NCBI GenBank assembly: GCA_963681505.1
Contig: OY811991.1
Span: 3,656,438 to 3,720,437, forward strand
Length of the DNA stretch: 64,000 bases
Reading direction: 5' to 3'
Origin: Eunapius fragilis
Lineage: Eukaryota > Porifera > Demospongiae > Spongillida > Spongillidae
Shown: positions 35,585-46,628 of the stretch, in pieces
How the letters are laid out: the number at the start of each line of letters is the position of its first letter
How positions within the stretch are numbered: position 1 is the first letter of the stretch
The notes under the pieces: generated by a model
Database searches by the model: none
What the model saw: the letters and a program-made list of their open reading frames with translations, nothing else
Told to the model about the DNA's origin: nothing
Program-made: the position numbers and the translations under genes

Positions 35585-36896
35585 GTTAAAACGCATACAT
35601 AGGAACATTCAATAATAAGTCACAAGGTTTTGGACACAAGTTTTTCTAATATATTACGCAATTTATCCTATTTTTTAAGCACTAATAAGGCATCGAAATA
35701 TCCAATTTATTAAACTTGTTAGTTGTATGGTGCTTGAGTTACATGCCTTAGAACTTTGATTTTTTAGAGTCATTTAGCAACCATTATCGATGTTTCTAGC
35801 TCTAACATTAGTATTTCTAATGTTACATAAATGAAATGGTTAAAAGGATACCTTATGTAAACATGATGCAAAATCTGTGAATTGCAACAGTGTGCACAAA
35901 AAGGAAATAACAATCACAATCCAAAGCTTCATTTAAAACAGCTATGGCCTTCACCAACTTCTCATATGTAAGATGATATACTCATCCAGTTGGTGTAATA
36001 GGGTTAGCCTTCATCAATATTCATGCTCTACCAACAACAAGTTCATCTTAAGGCAAGCCACCATTGCTGATTTTTGTCACACACCATATTGTGGTCGCTA
36101 AGATCTGCAAAGCATGATTTATTATCTTGAATCTTAGTACAACTTTTAACCAGCAACTGGTTCTTTGTTCCACCTAGAGGAATTAATGAAAGGACTGTTT
36201 CTTCAGTTGCCACAAAATCTGTTGTGAATCAGTAGCTCAATCCAGTGGCATCTACAGTATTTCTGAAGTTTCCTCATAGTGAAACTCCATAGATGAAATT
36301 GCTTGCTTAGCCCACTCATATAGCTGAAACCACCCAAACCATTGGGCAAACAGGCTATTTCTTCTGTCATGTTTCACTAGGAGCTATATTGATATATGAC
36401 AGACTTGTGGCAGCAGTGACACAGTCCTTTCCTCTGGGGGACAAAGTATCAGTAGCTTGGTTAAGACAGCGTGCTTTGCAGGTTTTCATGAACTGCTTTC
36501 TACGGAAGATCTTGAGTGCTCATTCTATGTGGCGTGAGCCAGTGGTTGCTTGCCTTTGCCTTTGCATTGAGCCCTTTCCTGATAACAAAGAGGCGAGTTA
36601 GTGCAAAGATGAACTTCTTGTGAGTAGGGCACAGATGTTGATGAAGGTCAACCCAACAGGATGAGCCTTCTCCCAAATGAGAGATGGGGAAAACAACTGC
36701 TGTCTTAATCAGTGATTGTTATTTCCTTACACGAACCATCCATAAGTACATGTAGCGAACTTCAAAGTGTATGCATGAGTTTTATAGCTCTGCAGAAGTG
36801 TAATGTCACCTAGGGAACTAGCTGGCACTTGAGTGATCACTGTCCTTCCAGAACAGAAATCCAACAAAATGCAGCAAATGTATTCATTTCCCATAC
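35585..36896. other. Intron of the decayed desaturase
   Basis: No coding segment recognised. Parts next to exon 36962-36897 match the corresponding intron of the intact copy. Confidence 0.4.
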
Positions 36897-38129
36897 CTTG
36901 GTGGAGGAAACACAGGCAGTTCATTGCCTATCAGAGTACCAACGTAGTATTTTTCCAGTATCCTAAACAACAAACAAAAGTATTTTTTTAAAATCTATTC
37001 ATATGAATTGCCCTTTTGAGCATTTATATGCAGACGTAAATCAGTCCAACATAAGCTAGTTTTGCATAGCCATCAATCACTTCAACCACAAGCATGTATT
37101 CCATTATCCACCAATGCTCCAACTTCCAAGCCGCAACCTCAAATGCTGGGAGCACACTTTCATGATCGGTGTAGAGTGGGGCACCTAAGGCCAATTTGCT
37201 TCTCTGTCTGCATCCTTCCAGTGTGAATGGGACTTCCTCCAGAGAGTTGTACCAGACTGTGCAGATGCTTTGGGATCACTGAATGAGACTATCTGCCCTG
37301 CTGGGTGGAGGTATAACTGAGCAGAGGACACTTTGTGCTGTGCCAACATCTTTAGCAGGACTAAGGATAAGACAAGGAGCCAATGTGATAGTTAAGCTGT
37401 GAAAAAAGTTGATGTCTTTGATTTCACACAGGCCTGGTGCACACGATGCGGTTGGTACGGCCTTAGCCGTGCCAATTTTCGATCCCAAAATATGGGCATA
37501 TCCAACTATGTGGGCATGTCTCATCGCATGTGTTGTAATATCATAGATAATATCTAAGGATCAGGGTAATTTATTTATTATCTGTGCAAGTTAAGGATAT
37601 AGTCCCGATTTATTGAAGGATAAAATTTTTAGAGAAATGTTATTAAAGTTCTAGTTAGCTGATTTTTAAACACAAAATCTCAAATGTGATACTTTCGTGG
37701 GCGTGCTGTTCTGAATGTTATATGGCTATGGTATAAGCATAATGCAACGCTTTTATTTATTTATAAGTTATTCCCGTTCAAAAGTGTTGCGTTCTTAACC
37801 CTCCGTCATGTGAGAGTTGGATGCCATGCCCATAATATTGATCGCACCAACTTTTGACCCTGTGCATCGGGCGTGTCACACATCTAAGAAACCTTCGAGC
37901 TTCCAAAACACACCATGTTAGAGAGACATACAAATCTGTACTTGAAAGGCTTTTCATTCCTAAGGGCCCACAAAGGGCCATTAGAAGTGCAACTTATGGC
38001 AAAACCTCAGCATGGTAAAGTGTTCATCCAATCCCTGGTTCCTGCTCAATTTTGAATGGTTTGTCCATTGGTATTAAAGTAGACTACTTTAAAATCTATT
38101 TGCTATATACATTAGTGACCCAACAGACA

Positions 38130-38330
38130 TATCTTCCAAGTGTGATGGCTATGGCCACAGTAACAATCCAACATGCTCTTGACTGTAAGATCGGTGGCCT
38201 TGTAACCCTGAGGCACAATGAGATCAGAGATTGTTTTTGCAACAGTGCTGCAAGGATTGTTGTCAGAGAGCCAACTGACAGAGATGCAGATATACATCAG
38301 GTGACTCAGGAGTGCATGGTGTCTGGCAAC
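38130..38330 (+). mobile_element. LINE-like tail fragment in a pseudogene intron
   Basis: Plus-strand translation reads VTIQHALDCKIGGLVTLRHN followed by EIRD. This resembles the HALxCxxGG...RHNEIRD segment found after the reverse transcriptase in some animal retroelements. It is a short isolated piece of a different family from copies A to E. Confidence 0.55.
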
Positions 38331-38974
38331 CTCAAGTACAGGCACTGTTTGACATTAAGGTTATTGATACAGATGCCCCATCTTACAGTAATCATACATA
38401 TATCAGTGTGAGGTTTTCATTTGCCATTGTCCAAGCAGCCTGCCTATGTTTGAAGGGTTTGTGAATGAAGTGGAGGAGTGGGCTGGTTTTGAGGATGGGG
38501 GCTCCTCGTTATGGGATCATGAACTGAGTTAGTTTTTTTTTGTTTTTGTCAATTATTTATATTTTGCAAAGCCATACAATTACATACGTACTAGTACGCT
38601 TCAGCGGAGTGGTATGACTCAAACAACTGAGTAACGTCTCGTCCAGTACCAAGCATAATCTGGTCTACGCCTCCTGGATGTCGGCCTACGAACGAGCTGA
38701 CGTCGTACACCAACGTATGGAAGCATGCACGAGGCGTTATATCGCCACATGCATGCGCACATCGGGATGTGTGTACCTTTCCCCGCACAGCAACATGCGC
38801 ATTGTGACGACTACTCAGTTTACTCAGCTCTTTCCAAGTAAATTTGCGCGAGAGTTTGGGTTTCGCTCTTTCTCGGTAAATTTCCATCATTGTTATATAA
38901 CAATCAAAGGTAGTCTCGTACCCAGGCCTGGCGCGGTGGAAAAATTTCGTGTCCGGTAGTAATCAGGAACTACG

Positions 38975-39196
38975 ATAGTAGTTCCTATATAGGAATTGAC
39001 CCGGGTCGTGAATATCATTAAAAAAACGCAACCAGCGTACAACTCGCGTACCAAGAAACGGATAGTTTAGCTCTTTGTTCCTATCGAACCAGAAAGCAAA
39101 GACGGTCATTTTAATGTTTTGTTCCAGTCTTCAAACCGTTTGCTTCAAGAGAACAAAAAAGTTCGTGTTTTACCTCGTCCCCAGGCCAAATCTTCT

Positions 39197-39231
<35 letters not shown>

Positions 39232-39430
39232 TTCTTCTCGGGTGAGTATAACTCGGGATAGGAATGGTTTTAAAGAGCGCAAATTATACCAATCGCTTTA
39301 GAATCTCCTGGAAGGACATCTTCAAGTATCAGAGATATGAATAAAGCTTAAAACGTACATACGTAATCATTACGTAATGCGTAGTGTTAAATAGAAGCGT
39401 TCCCATGGCGACATTTACGTATATTTAGAA
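38975..39430. repeat. Direct repeat unit 1 with a serine-rich frame
   Basis: Repeated directly at 41095-41495, about 85-90% alike by eye. It contains a (TCG)n run at 39199-39232 and a frame ending SRVSITRDRNGFKERKLYQS at 39301. The same frame is kept in the other copy. Confidence 0.8.
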
Positions 39431-39535
39431 TTGTGCAAACAAAGAGGAGAGCAGACGACGAGTTAGAATTCTCCCGCGTTCCTTACAGTGATCCCAAACA
39501 AAGCGGGCGTCTGCTCGTGACGGTAATTGAAGCGG

Positions 39536-39576
39536 AGGGGGGGAGGGGTGGGTGGTGGGGTGGGGGGGGGGGGGGC
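39536..39576. repeat. G-rich tract
   Basis: Long run of G with few interruptions, as near several other element ends here; assembly length is unreliable. Confidence 0.8.
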
Positions 39577-39605
39577 AACTTGCCAGTATAATCGATAAAA
39601 AAAAT

Positions 39606-39925
39606 GATAATTAAAAAATAGAGGAAACAAGTAAAGAAAAACATTCTCTAACGAGAAAGTTGGTGGGATATAGGAATTGGAGGCAATGGTGGTGTTAAAA
39701 GGAAGGGAACAAGGTTTTGAGAAAAGGGTAATGAGACAAAAATCCTATATTGAGCACGTGTAAATGTAATAGAACCAAAAGAAGTGCTAAATATAGGATT
39801 TTTGTCTCATTACCCTTTTCTCAAAACCTTGTTCCCTTCCTTTTAACACCACCATTGCCTCCAATTCCTATATCCCACCAACTTTCTCGTTAGAGAATGT
39901 TTTTCTTTACTTGTTCCTATATAGA
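39606..39925. mobile_element. MITE family M, copy 1
   Basis: Nearly perfect terminal inverted repeats of about 130 bp starting ACAAGTAAAGAAAAACATTC and containing GAGAAAGTTGGTGGGATATA. The short loop is around 39765. Same family as the copies at 41491, 61165 and 62287. Confidence 0.88.
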
Positions 39926-39978
39926 AATTGACCCCCGTCTTGATATAAATTAAGCGTTTGAACCGTCCGAACGGTAAA

Positions 39979-40590
39979 GGGAGCATTCACAAATTACGTC
40001 ACGCATTTTTAACCTGTTTTGGACCCCCTCCCCCCCCCTTCGTCACAAAGCATCACATTCACAGGACCTCCCCCTATTATATTACGTCACAACACCTCCC
40101 CCCCCCCCCCCCCCCCCCCCCTCTCAATTGTTTAATTGTACACTAAAACTCATGTAAAGCTGTTCGTACTCAAAAGAGTTACAAAAAACCATGCAGATTG
40201 ACTAAATACTAGAGTCTGGACATTCCCACGGGGTTTCAAGATGTTCTTCAGTTGAAACAACCGGTATAGCTTCATCCATTTCTTCAGTATCAAGCGACGT
40301 AGCAGTCGACAGTAAAACAGTTTTCCCGGCACGATTCAGATAAATAAGCACACGCTCCAGCACCTTCTCGATCTTGTCACTTATAAAAGAGCTGAATGCA
40401 CAGGCCTTGTAATAATGCAACAACAATAGAGAGTCTCAATGTCTATGCGGCCCTAAAAGTGCCCGCGCAAAAATTTTTTGTGATGTCACACATTTGTTAA
40501 CCCCCTCCCTCCCTAACATCACATTTCGTCACGATTGATCGAACCCCCTCCCCCCCCCCTTGCTGCGTGACGTAATTTGTGAATGCTCCC
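39979..40590. mobile_element. 612-bp nonautonomous DNA transposon
   Basis: A 27-base terminal sequence, GGGAGCATTCACAAATTACG plus TCACGCA, is perfectly inverted at 40564-40590. C-rich tracts lie just inside both ends (about 40021-40120 and 40500-40560). Flanks share AAA. The interior has short frames with no recognised product, so it is probably a deletion derivative of a cut-and-paste element. Confidence 0.85.
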
Positions 40591-40613
40591 AAAGGCTATC
40601 AACGTCTTATTTA

Positions 40614-40990
40614 GTTACCAGCATTGCAAAGTCCGATACCCCTAAGGGTTTGAACTGGGCTCGTCCCCAGGCCCTATTTATATTATAAGTTGAAAAAATA
40701 GGGGTCTTTGTGCGCAGGCACTATAGCGAAACTGATGAATCGTGTACTGTTGTAATTTGGTTTGTGGACCTTTCCGTATGCCAGTCTGACATATCAACTG
40801 TGCTTCCCGCTAAGAATAGGGCCTGGGGACGATTTGAACCCGCCATAACTTTCGGGAGGAGTAATCAAATCGCTTCAACTTCAGACCACTCACCATCTGT
40901 ACCTATTTATTTGTTCTGTTCGTTAATTTCTACTTCATCTGTTACGTAGATTTTAAGTGCGTGCAAGGTTTTCCGCTCGATTCGCGCCAA
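40614..40990. repeat. Diverged copy of the 10.9-kb repeat family
   Basis: Outside the nested element the sequence follows the 10.9-11.2 kb repeat: GTCCGATACCCCTAAGGGTT, GAACCCGCCATA, TTTGTTCTGTTCGTTAATTT and TTCGCGCCAATGA. Confidence 0.65.
40655..40838. mobile_element. Small TIR element nested in a repeat, 7-bp duplication
   Basis: CTCGTCCCCAGGCCCTATT at the left is inverted at the right. TTTGAAC flanks both sides and is the expected target duplication, because the interrupted repeat family (compare 11020) is continuous without it. Confidence 0.75.
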
Positions 40991-41094
40991 TGATTTAAGC
41001 AATTCAATACCGTACACAAACACGAAAACTGCACGGTTGACTATGTAACTTTATAATTTTTACCATTATAATTATGTATAATTGATATATCGGG

Positions 41095-41495
41095 AACTAC
41101 TGACCCGGTCGTGAAATCATTTTTTAAAATGCGACACGCGTATAACTCGCGTACCTAGAAACGGATAGTTTAGCTCTTTGCTGCTATCGAACCAGAAGGC
41201 AAAGACGGTCATTTAAATGTTTTGTTCCAGTTGTTCCAGTCTTCAAACTGTTTAAAAGCTCGTGTTTTTCCTCGTCCCCAGGCCAATTCTTCTCCGTCGC
41301 CCTCGTCTTCTTCTAATTCTCGGGTGAGCATAACTCGGGATAGGAACGGTTTTAAAGAGCGCAAGTTATACCAATCGCTTTAGAATCTCCTGGAAGGACA
41401 TCTTCATGTATCAAAGCATGAAACTGACATACGCAATCATTACGTAATGCGGAGTGCTAAATTGAAGCGCTCCCATGGCAACATTCACGTATTAC
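41095..41495. repeat. Direct repeat unit 2
   Basis: Second copy of 38975-39430. It keeps the frame ending FKERKLYQSL and a stop, although the serine-coding run is shorter. A family M MITE is inserted at its right edge. Confidence 0.8.
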
Positions 41496-41781
41496 AAGTA
41501 AAGAAAAACATTCTCTAACGAGAAAGTTGGTGGGATATAGGAATTGAAGGCATAGGTGGTGTAAAAAGGAAGGGAACAAGGTTTTGGGAAAAGAAAAATG
41601 AGACAAAAATCCTATATTTTGCACTTCTTTTGGTTCTGTTACATTTAAATATGCAAAATATAAGATTTTGTCTCATTTTTCTTTTCCCAAAACCTCGTTC
41701 CCTTCCTTTTTACACCACCTTTGCCTCCAATTCTTATATCCCATCAACTTTCTCGTTAGAGAATGTTCTTCTTTACTTGTA
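41491..41781. mobile_element. MITE family M, copy 2
   Basis: Terminal ACAAGTAAAGAAAAACATTC is inverted at 41781, with arms of about 125 bp and a loop near 41640. It sits exactly at the end of direct repeat unit 2, at a TATT/ATAT site. Confidence 0.88.
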
Positions 41782-41851
41782 TATACAAGAATACATAAAC
41801 TAGGCTAACAACACAAACTAACATATACTCATACTAATGCACTCAATCAAA

Positions 41852-42210
41852 CTAAAAGTCATCTAAGCCATCAAAGGAACTTAGTGTTCCCAAGAGGGAG
41901 GTGGAATTTCCTCTCTGAATTGCCACAGAAAGGCGCTGGAGTAAGAACCGGTAGGATTGTGAGTCTCCAGTGGTTTGGTGCAGACGATGGCCAAGGTCCT
42001 TAAGAAAGGACAATGTTTCGGCATCAAACACACCAAGAGACTCACATGCTATGGGAAAAAAGAACTCCAAGAGAGGAATACTTCTTCCTCTTTTGGGATT
42101 CAGCCTCTGCTGCTACCAAACCTGGTCCTCTTTCAGCAGTGATGGTGCCAAAGTGTCTCTGCATGTAGCATCCCACACAAGGAGTTTCCCCTCTTTCCAG
42201 GGAACCATTG
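41852..42210 (-). mobile_element. Retroelement 3'-end fragment, LINE-like
   Basis: Minus-strand reading gives [46 protein letters not shown] and LLQRLSVAIQRGNSTSLLGT before a stop at 41852. This VWDATCRDT...QRLSVAIQRGN tail is common at the C-terminus of animal retroelements with a restriction-like endonuclease. Only the tail is present. Confidence 0.65.
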
Positions 42211-43345
42211 TATGGAACGCCAATCATGTCAATAATCGATCGTCCGAAATCGGCTGCTTTCATCAATCGATCATGCAACTGTAGGGTGCTTTCATCAATC
42301 GATCATGCAATTGTAGGGTGCTTTCATCAATCGATCACCATAAATCGGCTGCTGCCCATGGATTGAAAAATTCAGTGAACCATCGATTGAATCATCGATC
42401 ACGTCCATCGATCGATCAGCCCATCGATCCCATCGATCGATCACACCCATCGATCGATCACGTTCATCGATCACGTCCATCGATCACGTCCATCGATCGA
42501 TCACGTCCATCGATCACGTCCATCGATCACGTCCATCGATCGATCACGTCCATCGATCACGTCCATCGATCACGTCCATCGATCGATCACGTCCATCGAT
42601 CACGGCCATCGATCACGGCCATCGATCACGGCCATCGATCACGGCCATCGATCACGGCCATCGATCACGGCCATCGATCACGGCCATCGATCACGGCCAT
42701 CGATCACGGCCATCGATCACGGCCATCGATCACGGCCATCGATCACGTCCATCGATCACGTCCATCGATCACGGCCATCGATCACGGCCATCGATCACGG
42801 CCATCGATCACGGCCATCGATCACGGCCATCGATCACGTCCATCGATCACGTCCATCGATCACGGCCATCGATCACGGCCATCGATCACGTCCATCGATC
42901 ACGGCCATCGATCACGTCCATCGATCACGGCCATCGATCACGTCCATCGATCACGTCCAACGATCATTTGCCATATGTGCCAATATTTTATACATCATGA
43001 ATTCTTAATTTCATGTTTATAGCTTTAATATATCGCGAGATAATAATTACGTGCCGGCAGAAATCTGCTACTGTACGTACAATCAATGCTATTCTTTTTT
43101 TTTTTCTCCCAGCTTTCTTCAAGTAAAGGTGGGGAGGTAGATAAGGCGGGAAGAATTCTCTCTTACTGACGCCGACCGGAACTTCAGAAAATGAATGACA
43201 CTCTATGTACTCAGCGCAAGAATTTTAGTTCGCTGCAGCATGCAGTCTTTCAGTGGCAAATTTTGTTATCTTGATTTGCATCCTTTGTGTATTGTGACAA
43301 GGCATGCATGCATGAGGATTTGATTAACATTATAATTTTTTTAAT
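42211..43345. repeat. Left arm of the minisatellite-bearing inverted repeat
   Basis: Near-identical inverse of 45696-46628. From the outside in: three TCATCAATCGATCATGCAA-type units, the CATCGATCACGGC array, then about 390 bp of unique sequence. Relative to the other arm it has one extra segment of about 125 bp (about 43115-43240). Confidence 0.93.
42400..42960. repeat. 13-bp minisatellite, left
   Basis: About 40 units of CATCGATCACGGC or CATCGATCACGTC, with some 17-base variants holding an extra CGAT. Because 13 is not a multiple of 3, long stop-free frames appear that repeat every 13 residues; they are by-products. Confidence 0.93.
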
Positions 43346-43369
43346 AAATAAAGTTCCCAAATCGGTTTG

Positions 43370-43450
43370 TAGGTAGAAGGATCCTTTAACTATTGATTTG
43401 TCCTGTTCGTTAATTTCATCCGTTGCGGAGATACAGCTGTGCAAAGTATG
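43370..43450. repeat. Fragment of the 10.9-kb repeat family
   Basis: GATTTGTCCTGTTCGTTAAT followed by CGGAGATACAGCTGTGCAAAG matches the inner block of the large inverted repeat at 10.9-13.3 kb. Confidence 0.7.
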
Positions 43451-43771
43451 TGCATCCTTCCCGCCATTGTATGGTCGTAGCCGGACATGAGTATTCAAAC
43501 AGCTATTGATAACGTAACCACACCCATGAACGTCACGTACGTGGGTGGGAATGAGCGTAGCGGTGATGTCATACATCCGCACGTGATGGGGCTGTCAAAC
43601 AGGTTTGAATATTCAGCTGTGCTAAAAGTATAGGGTGGCGGGTGCACTCATCGTACTTTTTATTTTTATTTTTGAAATTGAAAATTATAAATCAACAAAA
43701 GATCAAGAAAAAAAAACATCGAATGAATGAAGATTAAATTAAGCATTTACACAGATTCAATGGTATAATGC

Positions 43772-44854
43772 TCAATACAATCCAAATCCGCCATGATTTA
43801 AAAAACCATAGGATACATGCACTTCAAAAGCGTCATATGATTCATGGCAGGTTGGAAGTGTCAGTTCAAGAGCACAAGTCGAGGCCATAGGGTACTTAGT
43901 TGTATTATTAAACAATATTGATGGTGTTATGTCAAAACCTCCTTGAGGAATTGATGAAGCTCCAGAAAAGAACTCCAACACTTGTTGCAAAGATGCATCA
44001 GCAATACAACTAGCTATAAAAATGAAAAGTGTTTATTGGTTAGCAATATGTGGTATTGCATGGATTTTACCTTCACATTTGTACAGATAATCTAAAAACA
44101 TCATATATGCCTCCTCTTCCTTCTTTCTACAATTGCTGCCTTCACACGACCATCGCACATTGAACAGCTCCTTTATTGCATCTACATGGATGATTAATAG
44201 ATTCAATGGCATTTTAGATGAAGTATAGGCAAACAATTATGAGCACACTTTAAAAACAAAATTCATTACAAGCTTCAGCAGTGTAATATGTTCACTTGCT
44301 GATAAGGAACTCTGTTTTGTAGCCAGAAACAATGGCTCGAACAATTGTGGGTTGTGCTGTATCTCCTCTAGCAGACCGAGTGCTTGTACTCCAGTCATGA
44401 GCTGATCGAGCTCCGCTTTACAATGAAGAATTACGTGATGCAGCTTGATACAATTCATTATTCTGTCCTTGTCCTTCAGCTTCCATTTTAATATTAGGCA
44501 CCCAACTCGCTGGAGTTCATCGCAGTGATCAGAACATATAAGACTGATTGTCGCATCAGAGTCAGCATTGCTTAGCTACGGTTAAAGAAAAAAAAAATGA
44601 TTCTGTTAACACATTAATTAAGAACCAATTCACCTTTTCCAGTACTGCCTTAGCTTCCTCATTACCAACTTCCTCATTACCAATAACAATTTCACTCACA
44701 CTGCAACCACTGATGTACTTGTACAGTGCGGGTGAAAAGAATGCAAAGCTGGACCCACAATGCACAACACCCAACGAGATCAATTGGCCAGTATACATGA
44801 ACCTCTTTGCGAATGTACAAACCGCAACAAATGTCAATTCCTTTTGACCGCGCA
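43772..44854 (-). pseudogene. HECT-type E3 ligase fragment, 5' part missing
   Basis: Minus-strand exons at about 44854-44634, 44576-44250, 44181-44071 and 44013-43772. The first resembles a HECT N-lobe (FAKRFMYTGQLISLGVVHCG, FFSPALYKYISG). The last is a HECT C-lobe (LEFFSGASSIPQGGFDITPS, then the catalytic-type MASTCALELTLPTC with its cysteine, ending FGLY). Three of the junctions have GT/AG signals. I could not find a phase-correct splice between the 44250 and 44181 segments, and nothing upstream supplies a start. The resemblance is to the divergent G2E3-like HECT proteins. It lies wholly in the spacer of the inverted repeat. Probably a truncated gene, though an unrecognised upstream exon cannot be excluded. 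Confidence 0.6.
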
Positions 44855-44960
44855 TTTCTGGATATGTTGTAATATAATTAATGTCGCGGTTGGCTTTACA
44901 TCTGGACATAGTTTTTTGCAAACTATTAGAATTAATGCTACGCACAATCACATGATAGTT

Positions 44961-45006
44961 TATCTGGTGAGGATGGCAGTAGCATTGGCCTCACTAGCTA
45001 GACGGA
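44961..45006 (-). mobile_element. Very short LINE 3' stub
   Basis: The 46 bases match the extreme 3' coding end of LINE copy D (compare 7529-7575), encoding ANATAILTR and a stop. GTTATTATTTTTT lies on its upstream side, again an ATT-type junction. Confidence 0.65.
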
Positions 45007-45189
45007 GGCACCGGTAGTAGTTATTATTTTTTATAATAAATTTTGTTAACGCAATAACATATATACTAAACAACAACAAGAAGAATACGTATAATAGCAC
45101 AAACATAATTAGCATACATATTAATTAATTAATTGAAATTGAAGCTAAAATAAAAAACATAATAAACAGAAAACTGAGGCAATGCTGAA

Positions 45190-45430
45190 ACTCATTTGCG
45201 CAGGAATGGAAGCTTAGCTCCATCTTCAATCTCCATCCTTCTCCTCCATTTCACTCTGCAGCCACGAATGTACAAATTTATAGCACGAAGGACAGCATAA
45301 AGCAACCTTGCAGTACGCACAGCCTAGCACTTCACTGTTCAACTTGTGCCAAACTCTTTTTTCAGCCAAAGGACGTATAAATGCCTTTGCCTCAATACCC
45401 AGTGCCCCATCAGCTGTCACAACAGTGTAA
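45190..45430 (-). mobile_element. Retroelement tail-like fossil
   Basis: Minus-strand reading resembles the GALGIEAKAF...RAINLYIRGCR tail seen at the end of some animal retroelement polyproteins. It is short and broken; family not settled. Confidence 0.4.
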
Positions 45431-45695
45431 ATGATGCATTAATCATTTCAGTAGATTGCGAGTATTTGATTGAGGAAAGAACTGCATCCACATCACGTTG
45501 CAAGTAGGAGTGTTGACTAATTTTATTTTAATACTTACAATGATTGGGGCCGGAAGCGTGGTCCTCCATGAACTTTATGGGTGCCTGGCTAAACTTATCA
45601 GAGCCAATGCTACTGAATTTTGCATACCTCCTTGCAATAAAGGGGGTACTTAGATTGAATAGCCAGACTTGACCAACTTTGCGCTTTGACGAATC

Positions 45696-46628
45696 ATAAA
45701 AAAAATGATAATGTTAATCAAATCCTCATGCATGCATGCATGCATGCCTTATCACAATACACAAAGGATGCAAATCAAGATAAATAAAATTTGCCACTGA
45801 AAGACTGCATGCAGCTGGGAGAAAAAAAAAGAATAGCATTGATTGTACGTACAGTAGCAGATTTCTGCATGCCGGCACGTAATTATTATCTCGCGATATA
45901 TTAAAGCTATAAACATGAAATTAAGAATTCATGATGTATAAAATATTGGCACATATGGCAAATGATCGTTGGACGTGATCGATGGACGTGATCGATGGAC
46001 GTGATCGATGGCCGTGATCGATGGACGTGATCGATGGCCGTGATCGATGGCCGTGATCGATGGACGTGATCGATGGACGTGATCGATGGCCGTGATCGAT
46101 GGCCGTGATCGATGGCCGTGATCGATGGCCGTGATCGATGGCCGTGATCGATGGACGTGATCGATCGATGGCCGTGATCGATGGCCGTGATCGATGGCCG
46201 TGATCGATGGCCGTGATCGATGGCCGTGATCGATGACCGTGATCGATGGCCGTGATCGATGGCCGTGATCGATGGACGTGATCGATCGATGGACGTGATC
46301 GATGGACGTGATCGATGGACGTGATCGATCGATGGACGTGATCGATGGACGTGATCGATGGACGTGATCGATGAACGTGATCGATCGATGGGTGTGATCG
46401 ATCGATGGGATCGATGGGCTGATCGATCGATGGACGTGATCGATGATTCAATCGATGGTTCACTGAATTTTTCAATCCATGGGCAGCAGCCGATTTATGG
46501 TGATCGATTGATGAAAGCACCCTACAATTGCATGATCGATTGATGAAAGCACCCTACAGTTGCATGATCGATTGATGAAAGCAGCCGATTTCGGACGATC
46601 GATTATTGACATGATTGGCGTTCCATAC
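45696..46628. repeat. Right arm of the minisatellite-bearing inverted repeat
   Basis: Inverse of 42211-43345, with the same order of minisatellite variants apart from a few unit changes. It lacks the 125-bp segment. The high identity shows a recent inversion-duplication or continuing gene conversion. Confidence 0.93.
45969..46440. repeat. 13-bp minisatellite, right
   Basis: About 35 units, the reverse complement of the array at 42400-42960. Confidence 0.93.

Larger units (their letters stand above)
33956..38890 (-). pseudogene. Decayed front-end fatty-acid desaturase (paralogue copy 1)
   Basis: Exon-by-exon similarity to the intact gene at 47400-53571: cytochrome b5 exons 38890-38777 and 38710-38592, exon 36962-36897, a fused remnant at about 35584-35540, then 35474-35359, about 34984-34904, about 34847-34802 and 34221-33956. 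Lesions: the acceptor of exon 2 lost its AG. The codon across the exon 2-3 junction becomes TAG. An internal deletion joins the exon-4 start to the exon-10 end, removing the HDASH and HVLGHH histidine boxes and placing an in-frame stop. The exon 34984 copy has an indel and stop, and an A-run two bases longer shifts the last exon. It cannot make a working desaturase. It still keeps HPGG (heme) and QTTHH motifs, so decay is fairly recent. Confidence 0.88.

Noticed and set aside
38591-38890. Functional desaturase start at the decayed copy
   Set aside because: The exon 2 acceptor has lost its AG and the next junction codon is a stop; the histidine-box exons are also deleted.
42318-43022. 234-codon frame rich in SRPSITAIDHGHR repeats
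   Set aside because: By-product of a 13-bp minisatellite, which stays open in a frame cycling every 39 bases; the inverse array gives the same product at 45921-46520.
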